Source: Bacteroidales bacterium
Lineage (GTDB): Bacteria; Bacteroidota; Bacteroidia; Bacteroidales; Bacteroidaceae
NCBI GenBank assembly: GCA_004552155.1
Contig: SFPF01000079.1
Location: forward strand, 1-12,588
Direction of reading: 5' to 3'
Length of the DNA: 12,588 nt
Part shown: positions 6,412 through 12,588 of the stretch, piece by piece
How positions within the stretch are numbered: position 1 is the stretch's first letter
Layout of the letters: each line of letters opens with the position of its first letter
The notes under the pieces: generated by a model
The model's input: the letters and a program-made list of their open reading frames with translations, nothing else
Told to the model about the DNA's origin: nothing
Database searches by the model: none
Program-made: the position numbers and the translations under genes

Positions 6412-6513
6412 TTCAAAACCGCTCGCACCGTTTGAAGCAAGCTGTTTTTATGGTTTTTATCTAATATCATTTGACCAAATCAACTAAATAGTAACAGGTA
6501 AACTCGTCTAATC

Positions 6514-7105
6514 TCACAGCACGCCGCTTTCCACCTGCCTCACGATGCGTTCCAACTCCTTGTCCTCTCCCTCAGGGTCGTAGGTCTTGTTGAGGCTTTG
6601 CCCGAAGAGAATGGCGATGCCTTGGTAGAGGTTTGCCTTGAACGCGCCGACAAAGGCCTTGGCAATGTTGTAGCCCGTCTGGTTACACTCGCGGTCGATG
6701 AGCTTGATGAGGATTTTGCCCTGCGAGCGCGTGAGCTTCTTCACCACCGGCGCATATTGCCGCTTGATGCCTTTCTCCACCAGTTTGATGTGCTCGGCGC
6801 GCGCCTTCTTGTCGGGCAGCGTTTCGAGATAGTCGTAGGTCTCGATAATCGTGTATTTGGCCAGTTTGGCAAGCGGCAGGAGCTTCTTCATGGCGGTCGG
6901 TCATGTCTGTCTTCGGCGGATATTTGGGCAGGGTGGGGAAGATGACGTGCGGAATGCTGTCGCTCTTGTATGCCGCCTTGCCCACGCGCAGCTCTATGGG
7001 CGTTTCGGGCGGCAGGTCGCCTTGCTCCCCCTTTTCGCTCTGCGCAAGTAGCGGGAGCGGCAAGCAGAAGGCACACAATATATATATATATAGTCTTAGC
7101 ATCAT
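6514..7105 (-). pseudogene. DUF4294 family protein with signal peptide, frame broken near 6895
   Basis: The first frame starts with ATG at 7103-7105 and a signal peptide (MMLRLYIYIL..., LLAQS cleavage near residue 21). It then has the family's early strand (SDSIPHVIFPTLPKYPP) and goes out of frame about residue 71. The rest of the DUF4294 domain follows in another frame: KKLLPLAKLAKY, SQGKILIKLIDRECNQTGY, FGQSLNKTYDPEGEDKE and so on, to the stop at 6514. The C-terminal part begins with an ATG at 6889-6891, so it could in principle be translated alone without its signal. From memory of the family, a few residues (perhaps about ten, an RLV...N-like stretch) are also missing at the junction. DUF4294 proteins are exported, conserved in Bacteroidetes and of unknown function. 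The gene is divergent from rnr and upstream of the kinase on the same strand. Confidence 0.7.
7079..7092. repeat. (TA)7 dinucleotide tract inside the DUF4294 signal-peptide coding region
   Basis: Seven TA units encode part of LYIYIL in the hydrophobic core. A two-base slip would break the frame, so the tract could be unstable, but a single sequence cannot show variation. Confidence 0.85.
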
Positions 7106-7186
7106 GACAGCGGCGAAATTAGTAAGAAAATTCCGTTTTATGCCGTTATTATATCTTAATTGCAAGCACCTTTCCCCAAAATGTCG

Positions 7187-7194
7187 TTACTTTG
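7187..7194 (+). promoter_or_regulatory. Probable -7 box for rnr (TTACTTTG)
   Basis: TTACTTTG differs from the TAnnTTTG consensus at one position. It lies about 30 bp before the chosen rnr start at 7225, in the 120-bp gap between the divergent DUF4294 and rnr genes. A TTG at 7160-7162 is a possible but distant -33 element. Confidence 0.5.
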
Positions 7195-7224
7195 CACATA
7201 AGAAAAACGTTTTATATCTGTTTT

Positions 7225-9507
7225 ATGGCAAAAAAGAACAAAGAGAAGGCTCCGCGCCTGACCAAGAAAACGGCCTTGAAGCAGTTGCTCGAACTGTTTG
7301 AAAGCAACCCCGGGACAACTTTTGAGGTGAAAGACCTCTTTCCGATACTCAAAGCAAAGAACCACCCCGCAAAGATGCTCGTAATGGACGCCTTGCAGGA
7401 ACTCGTGCTCGACGACTATCTCACCACCGACGGCAAGGGACGCTACACCTCTGCCACCCGCTCCAACGTGATGGAGGGCACGTTCCGCCGCAAGCGCAAC
7501 GGGCGCAACTCCTTCGTGCCCGACGACGGCGGCAAGAGCATACTCGTGTGCGAGCGCAATTCGCTCGGCGCACTCGACGGCGACCGCGTGCGCGTCACAA
7601 TGCTGGCACGCCGCCAGGGACATACCCGCGAGGCGGAGGTGACGGAAATCATCAAGCGCGCCCACGACCAGTTTGTCGGCACCGTGCAGGTGGAGCGCGG
7701 TTACGGCTTCCTCGTGTCCGAAAGCCGCGCCCTCGCCACCGATATCTTCATCCCCAAAGAAAATCTCGGCGCGGCGAAGAACGGCGACAAGGCCGTGGTG
7801 AAAATCACCGACTGGCCCAAAGGCTCTAAAAGCCCGGTGGGCAAGGTGATTGACGTGCTCGGCCGCCCGGGCGACAATCAGACGGAGATGCACGCCATTC
7901 TCGCCGAATACGGCCTGCCTTACAAATATCCGCAGAGCGTGGAACGCGCCGCCGAACGCCTCGACCCCGGCATCACGCCCGAGGAAATTGCTCGCCGCGA
8001 AGACTTCCGCAGCGTCACCACCTTTACCATCGACCCGCACGATGCCAAAGACTTCGACGACGCCCTTTCGCTACGCAAACTTTCCGACGGCACGTGGGAA
8101 GTGGGCGTGCACATTGCCGACGTGTCGCACTATGTGCAGGAAGGTGACATCATAGACCGCGAAGCGCAGAAACGAGCCACGAGCGTCTACCTCGTGGACC
8201 GCACCATACCGATGCTGCCCGAGCGGCTCTGCAACTTCATCTGCTCGCTGCGCCCCGATGAGGAAAAGCTCGCTTATTCCACCATCTTTAAGATGAACGC
8301 GCGCGGCGAGGTGCTCTCGTGGCACTTGGCACACACGGTCATCAAGTCCGACCGCCGCTTCACCTACGAAGAGGTGCAGACAATCCTCGAGCGCAACCGC
8401 GCCGCCTCCGAAGAAGACCTCGCCCTGCCCGGCGAGCACCCCGAGCCCCTGCCCGAGGGTGCGCCGCTCGAAGGCGAGTATGCCGAAGAACTTGTCACGC
8501 TCAACCGCCTTGCCAAACTCTTGCGCCAAAAGCGGTTCAAGAACGGCGCCATAGGTTTCGACCGCGCCGAGGTGCGCTTCGAGATTGACGAGAAAGGGCA
8601 TCCCGTAAGCACTTACGTGAAGGTGGCGAAAGATGCCAACAAGCTCGTCGAGGAGTTTATGCTCCTCGCCAACCGCAGCGTGGCGGAGATGATAGGCATC
8701 GTGCCGAAAGGCAAGAAACCCAAGACGCTGCCCTACCGCATACACGACGTGCCCGACCCCGAAAAGCTCGAGAAACTCTCGGCCTTCGTGGCCCGCTTTG
8801 GCCTGAAAGTGCGCACCGACGGCAGCAAGACGGAAGTGAGCAAGAGCCTCAACCGCCTGCTCTCCGACGTGAAGGGCCGCAAGGAGGAAAACGTGGTGGA
8901 GATGGTGGCGCTGCGTGCCATGATGAAAGCCCGCTACAGCGTGCACAACATCGGGCACTACGGCCTTATGTTTCAATATTACACGCATTTCACCTCGCCC
9001 ATTCGCCGCTACCCTGATACGATGGTGCACCGCCTCCTCACGCGCTACGCCGAGGGCGGGCGGTCGGCCAATGCCGAAAAGTACGAAGACCTTTGCGAGC
9101 ATTCCAGCGCTATGGAACAGCTGGCAGCGACTGCCGAGCGCGCCAGCATCAAGTACAAGCAAGTAGAATTTATGGCCGACCGCCTCGGGCAGGAGTTCGA
9201 CGGCACGGTGAGCGGCGTCACGGAGTTCGGGCTTTATGTGGAGGTGGATGAAAATAAATGCGAGGGCATGGTGCCCCTGCGCCAGTTGCTCGACGACTAT
9301 TACGAGTTCGATGAGCGCAACTTCTGCCTCGTGGGCCGCCGTTACCACAAGCGTTACGGCCTTGGCGACAAAGTGCGTATCCGCGTGGACCGCGCCAATA
9401 TGGAGAAGCGGCAGCTCGACTTTGTGCTTGTGGACGACGGCGATGCGCCGAAGCCTGCACCTGCTCCCGCGCCGAAAGGAAAGGACAAGAAGAAACGAAA
9501 AAGATAA
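7225..9507 (+). CDS. rnr: Ribonuclease R
   Basis: This RNB-family 3'-5' exoribonuclease degrades structured RNA in the cytoplasm. I take the ATG at 7225 (MAKKNKEK, 760 residues) rather than the in-frame ATG at 7192, because the latter overlaps the likely -7 box and adds residues untypical of the family. Domains in order: an N-terminal winged helix (about 10-75), cold-shock/OB domains (about 80-230), the RNB catalytic domain (about 250-590), an S1 domain (about 650-735), and a basic tail rich in Pro-Ala and Lys/Arg. The metal-binding motif DPHDAKDFDDA is complete at 270-280 (D270, D276, D278, D279), followed by HIADVSHYV. Length fits the Bacteroidales RNase R range. The lipoprotein gene follows after 24 bp, probably in the same transcript. 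The frame is intact and GC-rich, unlike its damaged minus-strand neighbours. Confidence 0.96.
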   Translation: MAKKNKEKAPRLTKKTALKQLLELFESNPGTTFEVKDLFPILKAKNHPAKMLVMDALQELVLDDYLTTDGKGRYTSATRSNVMEGTFRRKRNGRNSFVPDDGGKSILVCERNSLGALDGDRVRVTMLARRQGHTREAEVTEIIKRAHDQFVGTVQVERGYGFLVSESRALATDIFIPKENLGAAKNGDKAVVKITDWPKGSKSPVGKVIDVLGRPGDNQTEMHAILAEYGLPYKYPQSVERAAERLDPGITPEEIARREDFRSVTTFTIDPHDAKDFDDALSLRKLSDGTWEVGVHIADVSHYVQEGDIIDREAQKRATSVYLVDRTIPMLPERLCNFICSLRPDEEKLAYSTIFKMNARGEVLSWHLAHTVIKSDRRFTYEEVQTILERNRAASEEDLALPGEHPEPLPEGAPLEGEYAEELVTLNRLAKLLRQKRFKNGAIGFDRAEVRFEIDEKGHPVSTYVKVAKDANKLVEEFMLLANRSVAEMIGIVPKGKKPKTLPYRIHDVPDPEKLEKLSAFVARFGLKVRTDGSKTEVSKSLNRLLSDVKGRKEENVVEMVALRAMMKARYSVHNIGHYGLMFQYYTHFTSPIRRYPDTMVHRLLTRYAEGGRSANAEKYEDLCEHSSAMEQLAATAERASIKYKQVEFMADRLGQEFDGTVSGVTEFGLYVEVDENKCEGMVPLRQLLDDYYEFDERNFCLVGRRYHKRYGLGDKVRIRVDRANMEKRQLDFVLVDDGDAPKPAPAPAPKGKDKKKRKR

Positions 9508-9531
9508 TCCATTAATTTTACATCTATTGCC

Positions 9532-10083
9532 ATGAAGAAAATCTTTATCATTGCAGCCTCTGCGTTGCTCCTCGCTGCTTGCGGCGGCAACAAAAACGAA
9601 AAAGCCTCCGGCGAAAACGCCGATTCTTGCGCACAAGCCCTTACTGCCGAGCTCGACCAAGCACTTGCCGGCGAACAGCCCGACGGAAAGGAAGTGGAAG
9701 AACTCGTGAAGCGCGGGCAAGATGCCGTGCAGGAACTGATGGCTAAAGGCGACAGCGCGGCTGCACGTGCCTATGCCGACCGCCTCAATGCCTATGTGCA
9801 GGCTAATATCGAGAAGATAAAGGCTGCCGCGCCCAATGCCGGCGACCTCTTAGAAGAGGTTGCCGAAAAGGGAAAACAGGCAGTCGATGAGGCAAAGGAA
9901 CATGCAGAAGATGCCAAGGAAGAGGCGAAAGACCGAGTAGAAGCTGCTGCCGCCGAAGCTAAGGAAGAGGCAAAGGCAGCCGCTGAGCAGAAGGCCGCAG
10001 AAGCCGAAGGTGCAGTTAAGGCGAAGGTAAATGATGCCGTGAACAAAGGCTTTGACCGCCTTAACAATGCGCTGCGTCAATAA
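9532..10083 (+). CDS. Ala/Glu/Lys-rich helical lipoprotein
   Basis: This 183-residue product has a lipoprotein signal peptide: MKK start, hydrophobic core and lipobox LLAAC with Cys17. It is therefore expected to be lipid-anchored in the cell envelope. The mature part is almost entirely predicted helix. Residues about 20-105 are mixed polar helix. Residues about 108-170 are an Ala, Glu and Lys-rich stretch with repeated AKEEAK, AEDAKEEAKD and AAAEAKEEAK motifs, resembling LEA or apolipoprotein-like amphipathic helices and capable of coiled coil. It ends KGFDRLNNALRQ. I do not recognise a named family. It lies 24 bp downstream of rnr, and the next element is a strong terminator, so it ends an rnr operon. 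A structural or stress-related envelope role is possible but not shown. Confidence 0.85.
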   Translation: MKKIFIIAASALLLAACGGNKNEKASGENADSCAQALTAELDQALAGEQPDGKEVEELVKRGQDAVQELMAKGDSAAARAYADRLNAYVQANIEKIKAAAPNAGDLLEEVAEKGKQAVDEAKEHAEDAKEEAKDRVEAAAAEAKEEAKAAAEQKAAEAEGAVKAKVNDAVNKGFDRLNNALRQ

Positions 10084-10114
10084 CCGACCGCTTTATAATA
10101 CAGACGTTTAACTC

Positions 10115-10153
10115 GCAGGCAGGCTTTCTCGAAAGCCTGCCTGCTTTGTTTTG
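10115..10153 (+). terminator. Strong intrinsic terminator of the rnr-lipoprotein operon
   Basis: GCAGGCAGGCTTTC (10115-10128) pairs perfectly with its complement at 10131-10144 around a 2-nt loop, giving a 14-bp stem. A T-rich tail (TTTGTTTTG) follows. It begins about 30 bp after the lipoprotein stop. Confidence 0.93.
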
Positions 10154-10193
10154 TATCGTCGCGCTTTTGGGAAATATCATATTTATCGTAAAA

Positions 10194-10240
10194 TATCTTT
10201 GAAAATATAATTTTGATATAAGAAATATTGTTTATCTTTG
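10194..10240 (+). promoter_or_regulatory. Two candidate -7 boxes upstream of asnB
   Basis: TATCTTTG occurs twice, at 10194-10201 and 10233-10240, both perfect matches to TAnnTTTG. The second has a TTTG at 10212-10215 as possible -33 element (17-nt spacer). The first has a TTTG at 10166-10169 (24-nt spacer). The second sits about 60 bp before the asnB ATG and is the better placed. The region is strongly AT-rich. Confidence 0.55.
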
Positions 10241-10299
10241 CATTGTGATACAGAAAAGCAATAATTATAAAGCAAAAAGTAAGTAAAGAAAAGAAGATT

Positions 10300-11964
10300 A
10301 TGTGTGGAATAGCCTGCATATTCAATATTAAGCAGCAGAACGAAAGCCTGCGCCGCAAGGCATTGGAGATGAGTAAGAAGATACGCCACCGCGGCCCCGA
10401 TTGGAGCGGTATCTACGTGGGCAAATCGGCAATCCTTTGCCACGAACGCCTCTCGATTGTTGACCCGCAAAGCGGCGGACAGCCGCTCTTCTCGCCCGAC
10501 CGCAAGCAAATCCTTGCCGTGAACGGCGAGATATACAACCACCGCGACCTGCGCAAGCGCTTCGCCGACACCTATCCCTTTGCCACGGGTTCGGACTGCG
10601 AGGTGGTGCTGGCGCTTTACAAGGAAAAGGGATTTGACTTCCTCGAAGACCTCAACGGCATTTACGCCTTCGCGCTCTACGACGAGGAAAACGATGACTA
10701 TCTCATCGCCCGCGACCCCATCGGCGTGATACCATTATATATTGGGCGCGACAAGGAGGGATTGGTTTACGTGGCTTCGGAACTGAAAGCCCTTGAAGGT
10801 TTCTGCGACGAATACGAGCCGTTTCTGCCGGGGCATTACCTGCGTGGCAGTGAGGGCGTGATGCGGAGATGGTACAAGCGCGATTGGGAAGAATATGATA
10901 AAGTAAGGAATAACGATGCTTCTGCCCGGCAGTTGCGCGAGGCGCTTGAAGCCGCCGTGCACAGGCAGCTGATGTGCGATGTTCCTTACGGCGTGCTGCT
11001 TTCGGGCGGTTTGGACTCTTCCATTATCTCTGCCGTGGCGAAAAAATATGCCGCGCGGCGTGTGGAGACAGGGGATGCGGGCGAAGCTTGGTGGCCGCAG
11101 TTGCACTCCTTCGCCGTGGGACTTAAAGGTGCGCCCGACTTGGCGAAGGCGCGTGAGGTGGCAGACTTTATCGGCACCGTGCACCACGAAATCAACTATA
11201 CCATTCAGGAAGGGCTCGATGCTGTGCGCGACGTAATTTATTATATAGAAACCTACGACGTTACCACCGTGCGCGCTTCCACGCCGATGTACCTGCTGGC
11301 GCGGGTCATCAAGTCGATGGGCATCAAGATGGTGCTTTCGGGTGAGGGCGCGGACGAGATTTTCGGCGGTTACCTGTATTTCCACAAAGCCCCCGACGCG
11401 CAGGCGTTCCACGAAGAGACGGTGCGCAAAATCGGCAAGCTCTATCTTTACGACTGTCTGCGTGCCAACAAGAGCCTTTCGGCTTGGGGCGTGGAGGGGC
11501 GCGTGCCGTTTCTCGACAAGGAGTTTATGGACGTGGCTATGCGCCTCAACCCAGAGGCGAAGATGTGTCCGGGGCAGACGATAGAGAAGAAAATCCTGCG
11601 CGAGGCGTTTGCCGACTATTTGCCCGAAAGCGTGGCATGGCGGCAAAAGGAGCAGTTCTCCGACGGCGTGGGTTACTCGTGGATCGATACGCTAAAAGCC
11701 GTCACGGCGGCTGCCGTGAGCGACGAGCAGATGGCTCACGCGGCAGAGCGTTTCCCGATAAATCCGCCTATGAACAAGGAGGAATATTACTATCGCTCCA
11801 TATTCGAGGAATATTTCCCGAGCGAGAGTGCCGCGCAGAGCGTGCCCAGTGTGCCGAGCGTGGCTTGCAGCACCGCCGAGGCCCTGCGCTGGGACGCGGC
11901 GTTTGCCAAGCTCAACGACCCGAGCGGTCGCGCCGTTGCCGGCGTTCACGAAGAGGCTTACTAA
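10300..11964 (+). CDS. asnB: Asparagine synthetase B (glutamine-hydrolysing)
   Basis: The enzyme makes asparagine from aspartate, ATP and glutamine in the cytoplasm. At 554 residues it matches the length I recall for E. coli AsnB and looks complete. The start is fixed by MCGIA: Cys2 becomes the N-terminal nucleophile of the class II glutaminase domain. That domain continues with CHERLSIVD (Arg50), VNGEIYNH (Asn75) and GSDCE (Asp99). The synthetase domain holds the pyrophosphate loop SGGLDSS at 235-241, SGEGADEIFGGY, and YDCLRANKSLSAWGVEGRVPFLDK. The C-terminal WRQKEQFSDGVGYSWID and the PSGRAV ending are also typical. It has its own promoter region and a terminator 30 bp beyond, so it is a single-gene unit. 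It converges on the EnvC-like gene. Confidence 0.97.
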   Translation: MCGIACIFNIKQQNESLRRKALEMSKKIRHRGPDWSGIYVGKSAILCHERLSIVDPQSGGQPLFSPDRKQILAVNGEIYNHRDLRKRFADTYPFATGSDCEVVLALYKEKGFDFLEDLNGIYAFALYDEENDDYLIARDPIGVIPLYIGRDKEGLVYVASELKALEGFCDEYEPFLPGHYLRGSEGVMRRWYKRDWEEYDKVRNNDASARQLREALEAAVHRQLMCDVPYGVLLSGGLDSSIISAVAKKYAARRVETGDAGEAWWPQLHSFAVGLKGAPDLAKAREVADFIGTVHHEINYTIQEGLDAVRDVIYYIETYDVTTVRASTPMYLLARVIKSMGIKMVLSGEGADEIFGGYLYFHKAPDAQAFHEETVRKIGKLYLYDCLRANKSLSAWGVEGRVPFLDKEFMDVAMRLNPEAKMCPGQTIEKKILREAFADYLPESVAWRQKEQFSDGVGYSWIDTLKAVTAAAVSDEQMAHAAERFPINPPMNKEEYYYRSIFEEYFPSESAAQSVPSVPSVACSTAEALRWDAAFAKLNDPSGRAVAGVHEEAY

Positions 11965-12588
11965 ACTACATATATGTTATTTTGGTTGAACGAGAGGCCG
12001 CCTCGCAGCATTGCGAAGCGGCCTCTTCTTATCTTTTCAGGTCCTAACCACGGCTCGGGGTTGAGTTTCTCGCGCTCGCGGCGCAACTGGAAGTGCAGGG
12101 TGCAGTTGCCCGAAGCATCGGTGGCAACGCGTCCGAGCAGTTGTCGGGCAGAAACCTTCTGCCCGCGTTTCACGGCGCAGTTGGCAAGGTTGCAGTAGAC
12201 CGACATGTAACTGCCGTGGCGCACGATGACATTTTGCATGCCGCCGAGCGAGAAGATGGCGGTCACCTCGCCGGCAAATACGCTGCGTGCCTGTGCGCCC
12301 GGTTGCCCCGTGATGTTGATGCCCTTGTTGTCGAGCTGCACGCCGCGCAGGCCCTCCACATTGTATTGCCCGTAGTGTGCGGAGATGAAATAAGAGCCGG
12401 TGATAGGCATCGGCAGGCGGCCTTTGTTGGCCTGTTTCGTTGAAGTTTTCTTGTTAGAGGCTGACGGCTTCTTGCCGGCGGCAGCCTTTTTGTTGGCAGC
12501 GGCGGCGCGGCGCTCTTCTTCCTTGCGCTTGCGCTCTGCTTCGGCGCGGCGGCGTGCCTCGGCTTCCTTGCGGCGGCGCTCGGCGGCG
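11961..12588 (-). CDS. EnvC-like murein hydrolase activator, C-terminal part (partial at window edge)
   Basis: The frame is open to the right edge, so the N terminus is missing. The visible part starts with a Lys/Arg/Glu/Ala-rich coiled coil (AERRRKEAEARRRAEAE-like), then a basic linker. A LytM/M23-type domain runs from MPITGSYFISAHYG to LHFQLRREREKLNPEPWL. Zinc and catalytic residues of active M23 peptidases are not kept: GINI stands where HxxxD is expected, and LHFQL has HxQ instead of HxH. This fits an EnvC/NlpD-type activator of peptidoglycan amidases in the periplasm, acting in cell separation, rather than an endopeptidase. After PEPWL the frame runs through the asnB terminator and ends on top of the asnB stop. 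One base fewer near 12040 would give PEPWLDLKR and a stop at 12029-12031, the more natural ending. Confidence 0.85.
   Translation of the reverse strand, partial: AAERRRKEAEARRRAEAERKRKEEERRAAAANKKAAAGKKPSASNKKTSTKQANKGRLPMPITGSYFISAHYGQYNVEGLRGVQLDNKGINITGQPGAQARSVFAGEVTAIFSLGGMQNVIVRHGSYMSVYCNLANCAVKRGQKVSARQLLGRVATDASGNCTLHFQLRREREKLNPEPWLGPEKIRRGRFAMLRGGLSFNQNNIYVV
11993..12036 (+). terminator. Intrinsic terminator after asnB
   Basis: AGAGGCCGC (11993-12001) pairs with GCGGCCTCT (12018-12026). An inner TCGCA/TGCGA stem sits around a GCAT loop after a single C-A mismatch. T-rich sequence (TCTTATCTTTT) follows on the plus strand. The minus-strand side is not T-rich, so it serves asnB rather than the converging gene. 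Confidence 0.85.

Noticed and set aside
7192..7224. Earlier ATG as start of rnr
   Set aside because: It falls on the likely -7 box and adds 11 residues untypical of RNase R; MAKKNKEK at 7225 is the better start.
7156..9720. Long minus-strand open frames opposite rnr (294 and 549 codons)
   Set aside because: They are antisense shadows caused by high GC at third positions of rnr. No family resemblance, and the sense strand has a complete RNase R.
10735..11646. 303-codon minus-strand open frame opposite asnB
   Set aside because: It is an antisense shadow; the sense strand encodes a complete AsnB.

Overview
The window looks like a chromosomal stretch of a Bacteroidales bacterium, most likely Prevotellaceae. 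The grounds are: a TGS-domain nucleoside kinase of the Bacteroidales type; a DUF4294 protein; a surface protein ending in the 'YDLxGRRV...GIYV' tail common in Prevotella and Bacteroides; a short 'MKKKYxxP' peptide; TAnnTTTG-type -7 promoter boxes; and few Shine-Dalgarno sequences. Housekeeping genes are GC-rich in codon position 3, while the first 2.9 kb and much of the surface gene are AT-rich.

Layout. (1) 1-1363: an ATP-binding, winged-helix regulator of the AlbA_2/HATPase_c_4 type that has lost its N-terminal domain and carries an in-frame 12-bp tandem repeat. (2) 1364-2135: about 770 bp without a convincing gene, dense in inverted repeats, holding the first copy of a 76-bp hairpin-forming repeat, a G9 tract and the promoter and leader of the next gene. 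(3) 2136-4162: a secreted multidomain surface protein split by a frameshift near 3838. (4) 4215-4562: the second copy of the 76-bp repeat inside the leader of a 63-residue peptide gene, followed by a strong terminator. (5) 4584-4779: a mosaic tandem repeat array. (6) 4776-7105, minus strand: nucleoside kinase and DUF4294 genes, each apparently missing a short internal segment and broken in frame. (7) 7225-10083: rnr (RNase R) and a small helical lipoprotein, ending in a textbook terminator. (8) 10300-11964: asnB with its own promoter and terminator. (9) 11961-12588, minus strand: the C-terminal part of an EnvC-like murein hydrolase activator, open at the window edge.

The housekeeping genes do not form one pathway. 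They cover RNA turnover, asparagine synthesis, nucleotide salvage and division-associated peptidoglycan remodelling. No complete defence, CRISPR, phage or biosynthetic system is visible. The most notable signals are the small repeat elements: the paired 76-bp repeat, which behaves like a tiny mobile or REP-like element with one copy apparently inserted in a gene leader; the CGAGTGCA/TTAAGTTTACTTAA array; and the structured gap 1364-1831. The second theme is a cluster of reading-frame breaks in consecutive genes (about 3838, 5126, 6895 and possibly 12040). These are either local gene decay or assembly error, which only reads or related genomes can decide.
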